Assembly (NCBI RefSeq): GCF_000835495.1 | Contig: NW_015622541.1 | Span: 3,472,001-3,536,000, forward strand | From: Cladophialophora immunda | Taxonomy: Eukaryota; Ascomycota; Eurotiomycetes; Chaetothyriales; Herpotrichiellaceae | Direction of reading: 5' to 3' | DNA length: 64,000 nt | Shown: positions 1 through 11,080 of the stretch, one piece after another | Numbering within the stretch: the stretch's first letter is position 1 | How the letters are laid out: each line of letters begins with the position of its first letter | Notes under the pieces: generated by a model | Seen by the model: the letters and a program-made list of their open reading frames with translations, nothing else | What the model was told of the DNA's origin: nothing | Database searches by the model: none | Translations under genes and position numbers: made by a program

Positions 1-43
1 TCTCTTCTCAATGTGATTAGGCAAAGGGCTGAAACAGACGTGG

Positions 44-1924
44 TCAAGCTGTAGCATTATGCGTCAAAGGTGACCTTGGAATCCACACTCCGCCATTTCC
101 AATCAATTTGTCCTTCATGGTCGCTCCCTCTGTCCGCACTCCCAGACGATGGACAGGGACTCTGTCAATCTGTTTCTGTGTGCTCTGCCTGAAATCAACA
201 TATCGCTCAGTCAAAGATCGGTTGGACGAAGCCGACTTGACGTGCTCTAATGTGGCGTCTGCTGCCCAGGCGGGTCGAGCCAAACTTGCGTTCGTAACGG
301 CGACATCTTTGTAGAAGTCAAACAGTTGTGCTTCGACATCCGGCTCTTGGTTCGGTTCGAGCTCTAGAGCTCGCAAATAACCCATCATCAGCACAGACAC
401 TTTGGCGTCGATGAAATCGACTGACTGGAAATCATGGATCAGGTACACTCGGGCAGTGTTCTTTTCCACCACAGTTCTCCTTCCATATGGGTCCGGCGAA
501 ATGAAGATAATTGCCTGATGCCATTCATCCGAGATGTTTTTCTCTGCAGCGAGCTTGCTGGGCAGGTTCACCGCAGCCCACCCGAAGAATACCCCTTTGT
601 ACCGCAAAAGAATGTCTGCAGGAATGCCCGTCAGGTTGGCCGTCGGCATGTTCAATGCTGCTCTACTTCTGCCAGTGCCGGCGACCACCTTTCCATGAAA
701 CCGAACGGGAAATGGCGGCACTGGGCCGGACGGTGGCCCGATGACATCTGGACGAGCCAAGGCATCGTAGCCATCCAGGTCGGTTCGAGTGTAAGACTCA
801 TCTCGGGCAGTGTCATACTGCTCATTCATATTGTCAAAGCGATCCTGAATCCCACTCTCGTCATAAGCGGTAGTAACAGCCTGCTGAGCTAACGCACTTG
901 GTTGATAAACCGAAGTCAGCTGATTCGTGACCGTCTGCCTTGCAGTGTCGACATAAGGGCCAGCAGTGGCCGTGACGAATTGTCTTCCGACAACTGCCGC
1001 TAGCTTGATGCCCGCCTCGAGTGGCATGGTCTTGAGAGACGAGCCTCTGATGACACTAGAGTCTGTTGACGAGGACGCTAGTCGGAACACTGGGCTACCG
1101 CAAAGCGTCTTTTTTCCGTCGGCAGAGCAGAGAACCACCCTCAGATAGCCATCGTCGGCATCGCAAGGAATGCGGAGGATGTCGGTTTCCCGTGGCCGAT
1201 GAGCGCGAAGTTCTTTCGGAGCTTTCTTCAAAAACTTCTTGATGTCTCTCTGCCAAGCGCGTTCGTCGGTGGAGTTGACTTGCTCCGGCGTGGCCCTTGT
1301 GGATGGGGTCACATCAATCCAGGTACTCCTGGCTCCCAGTAACCCCCCGATCTTCAAACCGGTCTTGCCGGAGAAGCCTCTTCGCTGTAGCCACAAAGTC
1401 CGATCGGGAGGTAGCTCTCGGTCGGAGAAGACGGTGATGGCTAGATTTGTCGACGAACCGCTGTAGTAGACTACGCCAAACGAATGCCGCAGGATCGTGT
1501 AGTGCTTGGTGGACTCGTAGGGATGGCTGATCAACCCCCCTGCAAAGTGTCGGACATCCTGCAAAGCTGATACGAATTTCGACTGAGATGGGGAGTTCGT
1601 GGCTGGCGGGGAAAGAGGTGTGAGGGGGGTTGTGGGAGTAGATGTTGAACCTTGGCTTTGAAAGCTGAATTCGGTCGAAAGACTGGTAGGCGACTGAACA
1701 ATGCCAGGAGAAGGATGGAGCGGGAGAGGATGAGGCGACTGGATCCCGGGAGGGGACTCGAGGGTCATTGCCTGGAGGATGGCAGTCTGCTCCTCCAGGC
1801 TCAGATCCTCGCCTCTGTGAGCGCCTGTGAAATGGCCGAGGTCATCCGTCTGGACTCCTCGAAGCGGAGGCCTATTGCTGCTCTCTGCCCCCGTCTCCCC
1901 AGGACGATGCTTTGTCAATGGCAT
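44..1924 (-). CDS. Riboflavin-kinase-fold protein with long N-terminal extension
   Basis: Single-exon gene of 626 residues; the start is the first ATG of the open frame. Residues 1-130 are Ser/Pro/Thr-rich and probably disordered. Residues about 140-290 form a compact region I cannot assign. Residues about 407-545 resemble the riboflavin kinase barrel: GKVVAGTGR, then the nucleotide/Mg-binding signature PTANL, then GVFFGWA, an IHDF segment and GYLRALE. Riboflavin kinases phosphorylate riboflavin to FMN. In the usual catalytic segment a Glu stands five residues before the His of the H-x-F motif; here an Arg (in ARVYLIH) occupies that place, so activity is doubtful. Family enzymes are about 150-200 residues, so this is a much larger architecture, seen in filamentous fungi. 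The true FMN1 is probably elsewhere. Fold call fairly sure; function unknown. Confidence 0.75.
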   Translation of the reverse strand: MPLTKHRPGETGAESSNRPPLRGVQTDDLGHFTGAHRGEDLSLEEQTAILQAMTLESPPGIQSPHPLPLHPSPGIVQSPTSLSTEFSFQSQGSTSTPTTPLTPLSPPATNSPSQSKFVSALQDVRHFAGGLISHPYESTKHYTILRHSFGVVYYSGSSTNLAITVFSDRELPPDRTLWLQRRGFSGKTGLKIGGLLGARSTWIDVTPSTRATPEQVNSTDERAWQRDIKKFLKKAPKELRAHRPRETDILRIPCDADDGYLRVVLCSADGKKTLCGSPVFRLASSSTDSSVIRGSSLKTMPLEAGIKLAAVVGRQFVTATAGPYVDTARQTVTNQLTSVYQPSALAQQAVTTAYDESGIQDRFDNMNEQYDTARDESYTRTDLDGYDALARPDVIGPPSGPVPPFPVRFHGKVVAGTGRSRAALNMPTANLTGIPADILLRYKGVFFGWAAVNLPSKLAAEKNISDEWHQAIIFISPDPYGRRTVVEKNTARVYLIHDFQSVDFIDAKVSVLMMGYLRALELEPNQEPDVEAQLFDFYKDVAVTNASLARPAWAADATLEHVKSASSNRSLTERYVDFRQSTQKQIDRVPVHRLGVRTEGATMKDKLIGNGGVWIPRSPLTHNATA

Positions 1925-3193
1925 ATTGGAACTTCATCAAAACACATAGAAATCGGACAGCTTCACCCACATGGCATAGCGCCCGGTGGGGAACGGCTAA
2001 TTTGCGCCCATCTTGGATAGACAGCGCTGCTCAAAAGGGATATGGCCTTTGCAACAGACCAAGGACAGATGTGCATGAAGAAATTTGGACGAAATCAGGA
2101 TTGGCGTCAGGATATATTTCGGATGCTATCACGTGTTCCGCGCATTCCGTGCAGGGGTCGAGCATTCGTTCTCCGGATTCGCTTCTCTTCCGCCTTCACG
2201 ATATCAAACTCGAAGCACCCAGAGTACTGAGGCCAGGCTGGGCTGCTACTTGTAAAGGTCAAGGACTCGCAGCCTTGGTATCCGGATCCCTTATAAGTTG
2301 TCCGACCTTCAAGGGACCATAGGAAAGGCAAAGTGCTTGCCCAGTTCTTGAGTACTTGGTTTCTTCGACAATCTCTTCCGGTCTATGGCCCGAGGTTGAA
2401 TGTATTCCAGATTCTCTCGACCTATCGAAATTCTAGAATCCTCATCGAGGGACAGGTTGAGCTAAACAGTCTCTCAACTCCTGCTGCTGTTGTGTTCATC
2501 TCTCGTATTCGTCCATCTTGATCCGCAGCCTGGGCTCTCGCCCCTGAGTCTTATCGAGACCGAGTTGTACCTGTGAGACGGACAGCGGAGGGTGGGAGGA
2601 GAGGCGAGGACCGGTGCGCGCTGACGCGAGATCTGTCGAACGTATGAGGGAACTCTCTGCTGTACGAGGACTCGCAAGACTCAGTGGCATGGAGGTGTGG
2701 CGCAGGCGATGGTACGCCTGGTCCCTGGATCTTGGTGTCTCCACATCGAAAACCCCAATGGAACTGGCGGGGCGACAAGGAAATTTGTTGACTGGCCCCT
2801 TGCATGACGTATCACGGTGTCACCGAACTGGATAAGTGTGATGCAAACTACCCAGAGGTTGACTACGAGTGCACATGTCTGCTTGTCGGGAAGAGGGAAA
2901 TTTCTCATGCGAGTGCAAGATGAGCAAAACAAGGTAGACGGCTTGAATAAGAGAATCTCCCGCGAGTATGATTATTACCTAGCTTGTAAGCTATGAAGTA
3001 CAGACGATTCTATCATGATATCGTTGTGATTCCCCGAACCTCTCTCACTCCTTCAAAATCGTGGCCAGTGCTGTTGATACAGATTGGTATAGATGCCGTG
3101 ACCATCTAATCTATCCTCCACTAATTGGCTCTTGGGTGGTTGTCATGAGATCAGTGGCATAAGGGAGGGTATGCTTCGCTCAGTTCACACTGA
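1925..3193. other. Intergenic, no gene recognised
   Basis: This 1.27 kb stretch holds the 5' flank of the riboflavin-kinase-fold gene and the 3' flank of the MARVEL gene. The open frames here are short, overlap on opposite strands and show no family motif. I see no RNA gene or repeat. Confidence 0.5.
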
Positions 3194-3964
3194 CTAGTAG
3201 TTGGTCGCGGGAGCCGAGTAGCCCTGCATACCGTATCCTGGCTGACCATACTTCGGCTCAGAGGTAACAGGAACATGGCCACCTTGCATCGTCGATCCGG
3301 TCATACCAGTCTCGTGGCTGGGGCGGTAAGCTCCTGTGGGCGTGGTCCCTGTCGCCATCTCCGCGTCGCGGGTAGTCCCATTTGCACGGTTGCGCTTCCA
3401 GAATGGTCGACGGCCGAAGCCCTTGGTGTAGTTGTTTGCGGGGCTAGGTCCATAGCGCTTCTCTTTCTTGTGGTGACGGGCCAACATCATTTGCATGCCC
3501 GCAGTGATCAAGAAAAGGAAGATGTTCAAGACGGCCATGGCGAAGCAAGCGGTGTTCAGACTGCAGACGTAGCCCCAATCACCGGCACCGGGTGCGGCCT
3601 CGCTGGAAAGGCCGACACCCAAAGGAGTATTGACGAAGCCCTTGCATGAGTTGGCGCCGTGGCGTGTGTAGTAGGCGATGGCGGCAAAGCAGCCCACAAA
3701 GCAGATGTCGAGGATGACAGCAAGCAGGGCGAAGAAAGAGATGCCTCCCAGGCAGAGGGTAAAGAGGACGCCGAATATGGTGTACAGGACTGCTGCGCCA
3801 GACATGCCTTCAACGGCTTTCTCCCATCTTGGAATGAAGATGTTCTTGTCGGCCATTACGGCCAGGAAGTAGCTGTAGATACCGAGGATGATGGCCGAGG
3901 ATGCAAACTCGAGGAGGCGCAGGCCTGTTTGGCCGAAACGAAGGAGGGCGCCGCCGAGAGCCAT
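3194..3964 (-). CDS. MARVEL-domain four-TM membrane protein
   Basis: Intronless gene of 256 residues starting at the only sensible ATG. Four hydrophobic segments are visible at about residues 12-35, 53-72, 76-98 and 135-158, with a Cys-bearing loop between the third and fourth, which is the layout of fungal MARVEL proteins. The C-terminal 90 residues are hydrophilic, rich in basic residues and then in Gly, Thr, Tyr and Gln, and probably cytosolic. MARVEL proteins work in membrane microdomains and vesicle or eisosome organisation; no partner is evident from the neighbours. A GH72 wall enzyme follows on the same strand, but the 843 bp gap argues against joint transcription. Family call is confident, specific role is not. 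Confidence 0.8.
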   Translation of the reverse strand: MALGGALLRFGQTGLRLLEFASSAIILGIYSYFLAVMADKNIFIPRWEKAVEGMSGAAVLYTIFGVLFTLCLGGISFFALLAVILDICFVGCFAAIAYYTRHGANSCKGFVNTPLGVGLSSEAAPGAGDWGYVCSLNTACFAMAVLNIFLFLITAGMQMMLARHHKKEKRYGPSPANNYTKGFGRRPFWKRNRANGTTRDAEMATGTTPTGAYRPSHETGMTGSTMQGGHVPVTSEPKYGQPGYGMQGYSAPATNY

Positions 3965-4807
3965 GGTGTTTGGGCGTCGATCGAGGGTTGAGTATCAAAC
4001 GGAGGGCTTGTCGCGTGCGCTGGAGGATGATATGTGGAAGACGGAGAATACGAAAGAGAGTTGGGGGCTATCAGGGCCTCTTGTAGTTTCACGCAAGGGG
4101 TCAAAGGGTCTTGGGAGCATCCTGGTCTGTGATCGTCGTGAGCAACAAAACATGGGCAGAGAAAGTTGGCGGGTGACGTGGTGGCGTCGATCATCAGCTG
4201 GCACTGGCATCACCTTCAGGTGCTTTTCTTTCTTCCAGACGCAGAGCAGGGAACAGTGGCGCTCGCAGCGGGGATCTGGTTGGCTGCAGACTCTGCTGCG
4301 CCACAGGAATGACCGAACAGCAGGTCCACCGCATTCTTGGCGCTCCCACCGCGAATCATTTTCCCGCGACGCCATTGGTCCGATCACCACCACCTCAATT
4401 TTCGATTGCTGGATTCAAGGATTTTCACCCGACCAACAGTCCCAAAGGAGAAATGTGTGCGCCACAACACACGAGGCGTGAGGCTTGACGAGAAAACTCC
4501 CCTTCCGTCAATGCCCGCCACCTGGGATGCGTGCCACATTGGCCCAACCCCCTGCGAAACACCTCGATTTCAATGGAAAAGCGCTGGATTGGAACAAAAA
4601 GGTTCTTCTGGATTCATCTAATCATCATTATTAGCACGTCTTATGGTCTTTTAGACTTCGGCCTGCAAAGTCAATGGCAAATATGTCCATGAAGAGAACG
4701 TGAACTATGCCTTCGGTTCCTTTTGCAGATGCAGTGGATGAAGCCTGGATTCGAAACACAATCGACGTATGATACGCATTCCATCCCCTGTCCCATTCAC
4801 TCTTCAA
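3965..4807. other. Intergenic between MARVEL and GH72 genes
   Basis: This 843 bp region contains the promoter of the MARVEL gene and the 3' flank of the GH72 gene, both on the minus strand. Frames overlapping it are shadows without motif support. I recognise no further feature. Confidence 0.5.
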
Positions 4808-6360
4808 TCACAATTGCATCACTAGTCCAGCAGTCAAGGCGCCCAGGATAAGAGATCCGAATCTCATATCGTTCACCTTTGCGGCTGCATTGGTGTTTGT
4901 GGGCTGGCTACCGGCCGTGGTGGCACTGGGCGACGAAGATGGAGTGCTGTTGGGTGTGCTTCCGCTGGTGTTGTTGCCTGGCAAGTTGCTCTCATCATTG
5001 GGCAGAATGGTAAGTTGGAGCCCGGTGATTTCTTGGCCATCGACGTCGTACACGGTTTGTGAAGGCTTGGTGTTCGTGACTGATGAGGTGCCTGTCGGGA
5101 ACTTGCCAGAGACGCCATTCTGAATCAACGTGTCGACGCCGTCTGGGCGAGTGGGCAGGTCGAAGCTGGTGCTAAAGTTGGATCCAGCCAGCAAATCAGC
5201 GGCACACACTGGAGGCGTGAGCGACGTTGCCGTGGCATTGGCTCTCTCGAGCGCGTTGACATCCAGCGAATCGTACTGCTGTCGAAGATTGTCGTAGTCG
5301 GGTAGAATGGACACGGTTCCGTTGTCATTGAGATTCACCAAGCCATAGTTGTTGGGTTCCTCGCTGTACTCGTAGATGAGACCGCCAGAAAAGACGGGTG
5401 TCATGTTCTCCGAGTAGAGGACGGGGACTTCGGTAAACAGTCGTGGAGTAACCAGGTTGCAGCCGTACTCGGAGAAGAAGACTGGGATTGTGGTATTACC
5501 AAAGTCGCCAACCAGGACGTCGTATCCAGAAGACTGGAAAGTGGCATTGCCACACCAGGAGTAAGAGTTGAGGCCGAAGAAATCAATCTTGGAGCTGGTG
5601 TCATTGTCCAACCCGCAAGACAAGTAGTTGAATGTGCCCATAAGCAGGGGACGGACATCGGCAGCAGAATAGCCAACAGGGATTGATCTTGGTGCTTGTT
5701 TGGAGATGTAATCCTTGAGGTCTCTGGTGACTGCCCGAATGTAGGACGGCACCTCCGGGACCGAGTCCTCATTGATGACCTCGTTTCCACTGAAGAATCC
5801 CAAGGTGTTGTTGAAGTGCATGAAGGCTTCCACGACATCAAAAACACGCTCCAGATACGCAGAAGTGTACGATTCCCAGGGTGCGCCGCGGTTGAGAGAC
5901 TGGTTCGGCAAGGGACTGTTGACGTCAAGGATCATGTAGATACCGGCGGCGTTGAAGATAGAGGCGCAAGCAGAGTGGTCCAAGTCAGGGTCGAGGTTGT
6001 AGACGCGGATAGTGTTGACACCCAGGCGTTGCATGAGCACGGCATCTCGGAGGCAGATATCAGCATCGCTCAACGGGTCGAGGCCAGAGCCGGGATTGAA
6101 ACCCGAAGAACCACCAGGTTGATAGCTGCACAACTTGTCAGTATGTTGTTGACAGAGAGATCCCTTCTCTTACGCAACACCAATGATCTGGAAACGCGTG
6201 CCATCAACACTGTTGACGAAATCGGAGCCCTGAACAACGAGCGGCGAGACAGCCAAGGCGTAGGATGCGAAGAGGGCGAAGAGGGCCAAAAAGGCAGTTT
6301 TGAGCTGGCGAGAGGTCAGTATTCGTCCACGAGTAGATGGCAACACTTTACCTGAGCCAT
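4808..6360 (-). CDS. GH72 1,3-beta-glucanosyltransferase, GPI-anchored (Gel/Gas type)
   Basis: Three exons: 6352-6360, 6174-6304 and 4808-6125, giving 485 residues. The three-codon first exon (M-A-Q) joins in frame to a hydrophobic stretch, forming a signal peptide of about 20 residues. The enzyme elongates cell-wall beta-1,3-glucan by cutting a chain and joining it to another outside the plasma membrane. Visible family marks are IIGVAYQPGGSS near the N-terminus, the acid/base Glu in FSGNEVIN and the nucleophile Glu in FFSEYGCN. A Ser/Thr-rich tail then leads to a terminal hydrophobic segment (GSLILGALTAGLVMQL), a GPI-attachment signal. I see no Cys-rich CBM43 module, so this belongs to the shorter Gel subgroup. 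The orthologue number within the family cannot be decided here. Confidence 0.93.
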
Positions 6361-7261
6361 TGTGACCGGTCAGTTGAGCTTTGGATTATGCAAAAGTGGT
6401 CAAGAAGAAAGTGAACGGTAGAACACGATGAACGGAGCGAGGGGACGGCTGGAGATTACTATGCCAGGCGCAGGTGAAGTTTCCGGAATGAAGGACGCCG
6501 CTTTGGGGGAAGAAGGCGCGAAGGACGAAGTGAATGCACGCCGTCGATTAAACAACCGCAGGCGCGACTCTCATAGAGAGAAAAACGAAGGTGGTGATGA
6601 AGGGACTGATAGAGCAGTTGGAAGGAGACGGGAGGGAGACGACATACTCCATCGAGCTCATGTTCGTTTCTCGACGGACAATCTGCACCCTCTATCAGTG
6701 TCTGCATCCGGAGTCCATGCACCTACTCCAGTTTGGGTATGGTATGACAGATTTCGTGGGTATCATTCGCGATATGCGCCTCCACTTCAGGCCTGCTTGC
6801 ATGCGGCGTCCAGGGACACCACGGCCCACGGCTCTAGCTGCTGCCAATCATTTTCTCCTCTTGAAAGTGGCGGACCTCCCCAGTGCTAACGGGTCTGGAG
6901 ATTACCCGACGAGCAAGCCGGCGCGGGCGACGTTTGATTGCATTCCTGGGATGGGCTTCACGCCAGGCGGAAACGTGGGATGTGCTGGGAGAGACATGAG
7001 ACGCAAGCGCACTGTGACGCGCAATCTTGATGATACATCACGAACGGAGCACAACGTCTACAGACAGGATAGATTTGCGGAGAGATGTGGACACGATGAG
7101 CAGCAAACAAGTCTTGTGGAACTGAGATCTGGCAAGGGAGGAAGGTCAGCCGATGTCATACTGTGAGTGAGTTCCTGCGGGCGCATGTGGTTTGTGTACA
7201 AACAAACAAACTCAGCAGCAAACGATGCCATTCTCTCCCTTCCCTTCTGGATATTTCTAAT
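6361..7261. other. Divergent promoter region, GH72 (-) and ALG2 (+)
   Basis: This 901 bp stretch lies between two divergently transcribed genes. Short frames occur on both strands without recognisable motifs. An ACAAACAAACAAAC run sits near 7198-7211, about 50 bp before the ALG2 start. No other structure is seen. Confidence 0.5.
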
Positions 7262-8851
7262 ATGGCTTCCTCACAGAAAGCGACTGTCTCTGGACCGCGC
7301 GAGAGGCGAATTGTCTTCTTCCACCCAGATCTGGGGATTGGTGGTGCCGAGAGGCTGATCGTTGATGCCGCAGTCGGTCTACAAGAGCAGGGAAACAAAG
7401 TCACGATCTTTACCTCGCACTGCGACCCCAATCATTGTTTTGAAGAGGCGCGAGATGGTCAGTCCCCCGCCCTTCGCTTGCGATCCCGCCGTAGCTAAAT
7501 CATTGACAGACCGGTGAGTATAGGCACCCTCGATGTCAGAGTCCGCGGAAACACTCTCTTTCCTCCCTCTTTCCTGAACCGCTTCCACATCCTCCTTGCG
7601 ATCCTGCGTCAAATCCATCTTGTGTTCCAGATCGCACTTTGGACCAATGAATTGAGCACACTGCGACCGGACGTCTTTGTGGTCGACCAGCTCTCGGCCT
7701 GCATTCCGTTGCTCAGATGGCTCTACCCCCATCGCCAACGGACCCTGTTCTACTGTCATTTTCCAGATCAACTACTTGCCGATCGCCGAGCCTCTGGCCT
7801 GCTTGGACTTGCAAAAACAATCTACAGGTTTCCCTTCGATTGGTTTGAAGGTTGGAGTATGAGTGCGAGTGACAGGATAGTCGTCAACTCCAAGTTCACA
7901 AAATCCGTTGCTTCGAGAGTCTGGCCTTCCCTGGCGGAGTCGTTAGGCGTCATATACCCCTGCGTCAATGATGGATCGAAAGAGGCCGAGGCCGATGTAG
8001 ACGGGACTACACTCTGGGACGGTCAGTTCAAGATTCTCCTCAGCATAAATCGATTTGAGCGAAAAAAAGATATCGGCTTGGCTGTCCGAGCATATCATGA
8101 ACTGTCTCCTGCGGCCCGTCAAGGTACCCGGCTGATCATAGCGGGGGGCTACGACCAAAGGGTCCATGAGAATGTGGAATATCATAAAGAGCTGGTAGAC
8201 TTGGCCGAAGGGTTGGGTCTATCTACTGCCACTGCCAAAACAGTACCAACGGCTTTAGGCATTCCGAGCGGCATACAAGTCTTGTTTTTGCTGTCCGTGC
8301 CAGGATTCTTCAAAGAGACTCTCTTGAAAAACGCTCGATTGTTACTGTACACTCCTTCGAATGAGCACTTTGGGATTGTGCCGGTAGAAGCCATGCAGCA
8401 CGGGCTCCCTGTTCTCGCTTCAAACACTGGTGGGCCGTTGGAGACCATCGTCGAGGGCGAGACAGGTTGGTTGCGTGACTCATCCAAGGTGGAAGAATGG
8501 ACAGCAGTTATCAACCAAGCGCTGCATGAACTTAGTACGAGTGATCTCGAGCGGATGGGTCGGAATGGGCGAGAAAGAGTCCGCGGGCACTTTAGTAGGA
8601 GTACAATGGCAGGGAAATTCAACCACGAGATGACCCAGATGCTGAACAGCAAGAGGAGCACCTTTCTGGAGAGGAAAGACATCGTCCTGGCCGTCTGGCT
8701 CACGGCAGCGTTTGCAGCAGCATTGCTGGCCACAATCATCAAGGCCAAGTACGGGCGGGGGGATAGTAGGGCCAGTGAATTCGCCCGCGCCAGGAGAATG
8801 AACCCCGAAGCAGATCCCCAGCTGAAACTCTTTGATGGCAGAGTACAATAG
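7262..8851 (+). CDS. ALG2: ALG2 alpha-1,3/1,6-mannosyltransferase
   Basis: Two exons, 7262-7457 and 7524-8851, give 507 residues. The junction restores [12 protein letters not shown], the expected continuity of this family. ALG2 adds the second and third mannoses, from GDP-mannose, to the dolichol-linked oligosaccharide on the cytosolic face of the ER, early in N-glycosylation. Evidence: N-terminal [14 protein letters not shown], the GT-B central segment [17 protein letters not shown], the GT4 donor-site motif [16 protein letters not shown] (E-x7-E), and a hydrophobic segment near residues 455-475 that can anchor the protein. Length fits fungal ALG2. It is followed in tandem by EME1 after 249 bp. 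The assignment is firm. Confidence 0.95.
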
Positions 8852-9100
8852 GTAGATGACGAGTAGACAAAGATGAATTGAACAGTCCTGAAATGCACTT
8901 TACGCGAGAACGACGCGCGACGTTTGGATGCCAAGCTTGTTTGGGCTTTTCCTGATCGGGGTTTCCTCAGTCATGACAACACCTGCACCTTGTCTTGAGC
9001 TTCGTCGTTGTTAACCACACACAATTGCTGCTGGCAGATGATGCGCTCCCTTGGTGTCAATGCCTTCTTACTCTGTGCTTGACATATTTGGCCTGCAACA

Positions 9101-11080
9101 ATGACTGAGGTGATTGTGCTTCTGTCATCATCACCCCCCAAAAGCCCCCGAGCCACGAGGGCTGCTCCTGTAGCGTTTGGCGCGAAGACATGGCTCGACG
9201 ACGAGATTGATTTCGAGATCGACAAATTTGATGTGACTGGTTCGATTGATTTCGAGATCGATAGGCCTTATAAGAGACGCCGAAGCCCCGTTGTGGGTTT
9301 GCCTTCAAAATCTACACGAGCCAATATTGCCCCCGAACGACGCTCACCGGTGCCCTTTGAGATTCTCTCCAGTGACGGGCTGCAGGAAGAGCCCAGACTC
9401 AATGTTGGTGCGCCTGCTTTCTCACGCTCCTCGGAACGGAGGAAGGCCGAATTTTTCGATGAAATTACCTTTTCATCGTCCGCCCCAGAGCCATTGACCA
9501 CGGAGAAAAGGAAGAATGTGGGCTTGTCCTGGACCTTGCCATCTGACGGGTCAGAAGACCATCTTATCGACGACCCATTGAGTCTCTCGCAGCGAATGAA
9601 AATGGGCTACGACCACAGGACGACGAATCTTCTGGCCACCCTCAACCCAGAATCCGCCGAAGAAAAGTGTATTGGATCTAAACCCTCCAAAGCTAAATCA
9701 ACGCAGAACTTGGCAAGCGTGAGGGTAGCACCTAAAATCTTCGATGACATTGAATTCTCGTCCAGTCCTATGAACGTCAAAAGCACAAAACCTCCCAGAT
9801 CACCTCAAGCCGAGAAGGCAGGCAGGACCAACGAGAGGGCACCAGAGAAGACCGCCGGGATAGCAGAGCGACAGGCTCTAAAAGAGGCCGAGAAAGAGAA
9901 GAAGAAGTTGGAGAGGGAACAGAAGGCGAAGGAGAAGCAGAAGGCGGCGGACCTTGCGGAGGTCAACAAATCACGGACTAACAAGAAAGACGCAACCCCA
10001 GAAATGATCTTGGATATGTCGAGCTTTCTCAAGCATACAAGCGTCGGCAATCAAGTCGAAGAGCGTATGAAGAATGTCCAGGTCGACGTAAACTATGTCG
10101 ACGAGCAGGTCAACTTGGTTGACGACGACGGTGAACAAGTGCAACACGGAAGCATTATCACCTGGCGCCGTAAGGTGAAGTCAACGTACAACGACGAGGA
10201 CGATCTGTGGGAGCCCACGTCCAGATGTCGTATCGTGAATGAAAACCACGTTTTGATCCATTTACCCGCCGCAGACTTTGTTGCCATTGCGGCCGTGTCG
10301 AGGTCAGGATTGGTGTCCAGCGTGGTGCGGGAGGAGCAAGAGCTCAAAGCGAACTTGGACGCACATGTTTCGTCGATCCGCCGGCGTTTTGGCAATTGCG
10401 TTCCAATCTATCTTATCGAAGGACTCCGGGGTTGGCTCCGGAAGAGCGAGAATGCGAAGAACCGAGCATACACGGCTGCTGTCCGAGCTCAGATGTTGGA
10501 GGCCGATGGTGCAAACTCAGCGAACACCGATCCTCCATCCCAGGCTAGAGGCCGAAAGAGGAAAAAGCCTGCAACCGAGTCACTAGACTTGTCTGGCGTG
10601 ACGTCTGACATCGTCGACGACCTGCTTCTCCATCTTCAACTGGCTCATCAACCAATACTGATCCATCACACATCGACGCCAGGGGACTCGGTGTCTCAGA
10701 TATGTGCACTGACGCAGCATCTTTCCACCCGGCCATATCGCTTGGCGCAGCTTGAGTACAACCTCAAATCTGCGTCGTTCTGCATGGACAGTGGGCAAGT
10801 CCGGACAGGTGACGACCCCAAAGACACATTTGTCAAAATGCTGCAAGAGGTGCAGAGAGTGACTCCCAGCATGGCCTACGGCATCGTCGAAGAATACAAG
10901 AGCATTCGAAAGCTGGTGAAAGGGTTCGATAAGCATGGCAACCTGTTGCTGGAACATGTTCGCAAGACGGTGAACAAAGACGGTGGATGGAGTGACAAGA
11001 GATTAGGTCCGCAGATCAGCAAGCGATTGTACAAAGTGTTTATGGGCAGGGACCCTACGTCGACGGATGGGATGTCATGA
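9101..11080 (+). CDS. EME1: EME1/Mms4-type subunit of the MUS81 structure-specific endonuclease
   Basis: Single exon of 659 residues. EME1 is the non-catalytic partner of MUS81; the complex cuts replication forks, flaps and nicked Holliday junctions in the nucleus. The N-terminal 280 residues are acidic and Ser/Pro-rich with repeated DDIEFSSSP-like and DEITFSSSAP-like stretches. Residues about 235-290 form a Lys/Glu-rich coiled coil. From about residue 300 comes a diverged ERCC4 nuclease-like domain, including YLIEGLRGWLRKSENAKNR. A C-terminal helix-hairpin-helix-like region follows (VTPSMAYGIVEEYKSIRKLVKGF). The ERKxxxD catalytic signature of MUS81 is absent, as expected for EME1. Residues 4-7 (VIVL) followed by Ser look like a SUMO-interacting motif. 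Confidence 0.88.
   Translation: MTEVIVLLSSSPPKSPRATRAAPVAFGAKTWLDDEIDFEIDKFDVTGSIDFEIDRPYKRRRSPVVGLPSKSTRANIAPERRSPVPFEILSSDGLQEEPRLNVGAPAFSRSSERRKAEFFDEITFSSSAPEPLTTEKRKNVGLSWTLPSDGSEDHLIDDPLSLSQRMKMGYDHRTTNLLATLNPESAEEKCIGSKPSKAKSTQNLASVRVAPKIFDDIEFSSSPMNVKSTKPPRSPQAEKAGRTNERAPEKTAGIAERQALKEAEKEKKKLEREQKAKEKQKAADLAEVNKSRTNKKDATPEMILDMSSFLKHTSVGNQVEERMKNVQVDVNYVDEQVNLVDDDGEQVQHGSIITWRRKVKSTYNDEDDLWEPTSRCRIVNENHVLIHLPAADFVAIAAVSRSGLVSSVVREEQELKANLDAHVSSIRRRFGNCVPIYLIEGLRGWLRKSENAKNRAYTAAVRAQMLEADGANSANTDPPSQARGRKRKKPATESLDLSGVTSDIVDDLLLHLQLAHQPILIHHTSTPGDSVSQICALTQHLSTRPYRLAQLEYNLKSASFCMDSGQVRTGDDPKDTFVKMLQEVQRVTPSMAYGIVEEYKSIRKLVKGFDKHGNLLLEHVRKTVNKDGGWSDKRLGPQISKRLYKVFMGRDPTSTDGMS

Noticed and set aside
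8182..8934. 250-codon minus-strand frame over ALG2
   Set aside because: Antisense shadow of the strongly supported ALG2 coding sequence.
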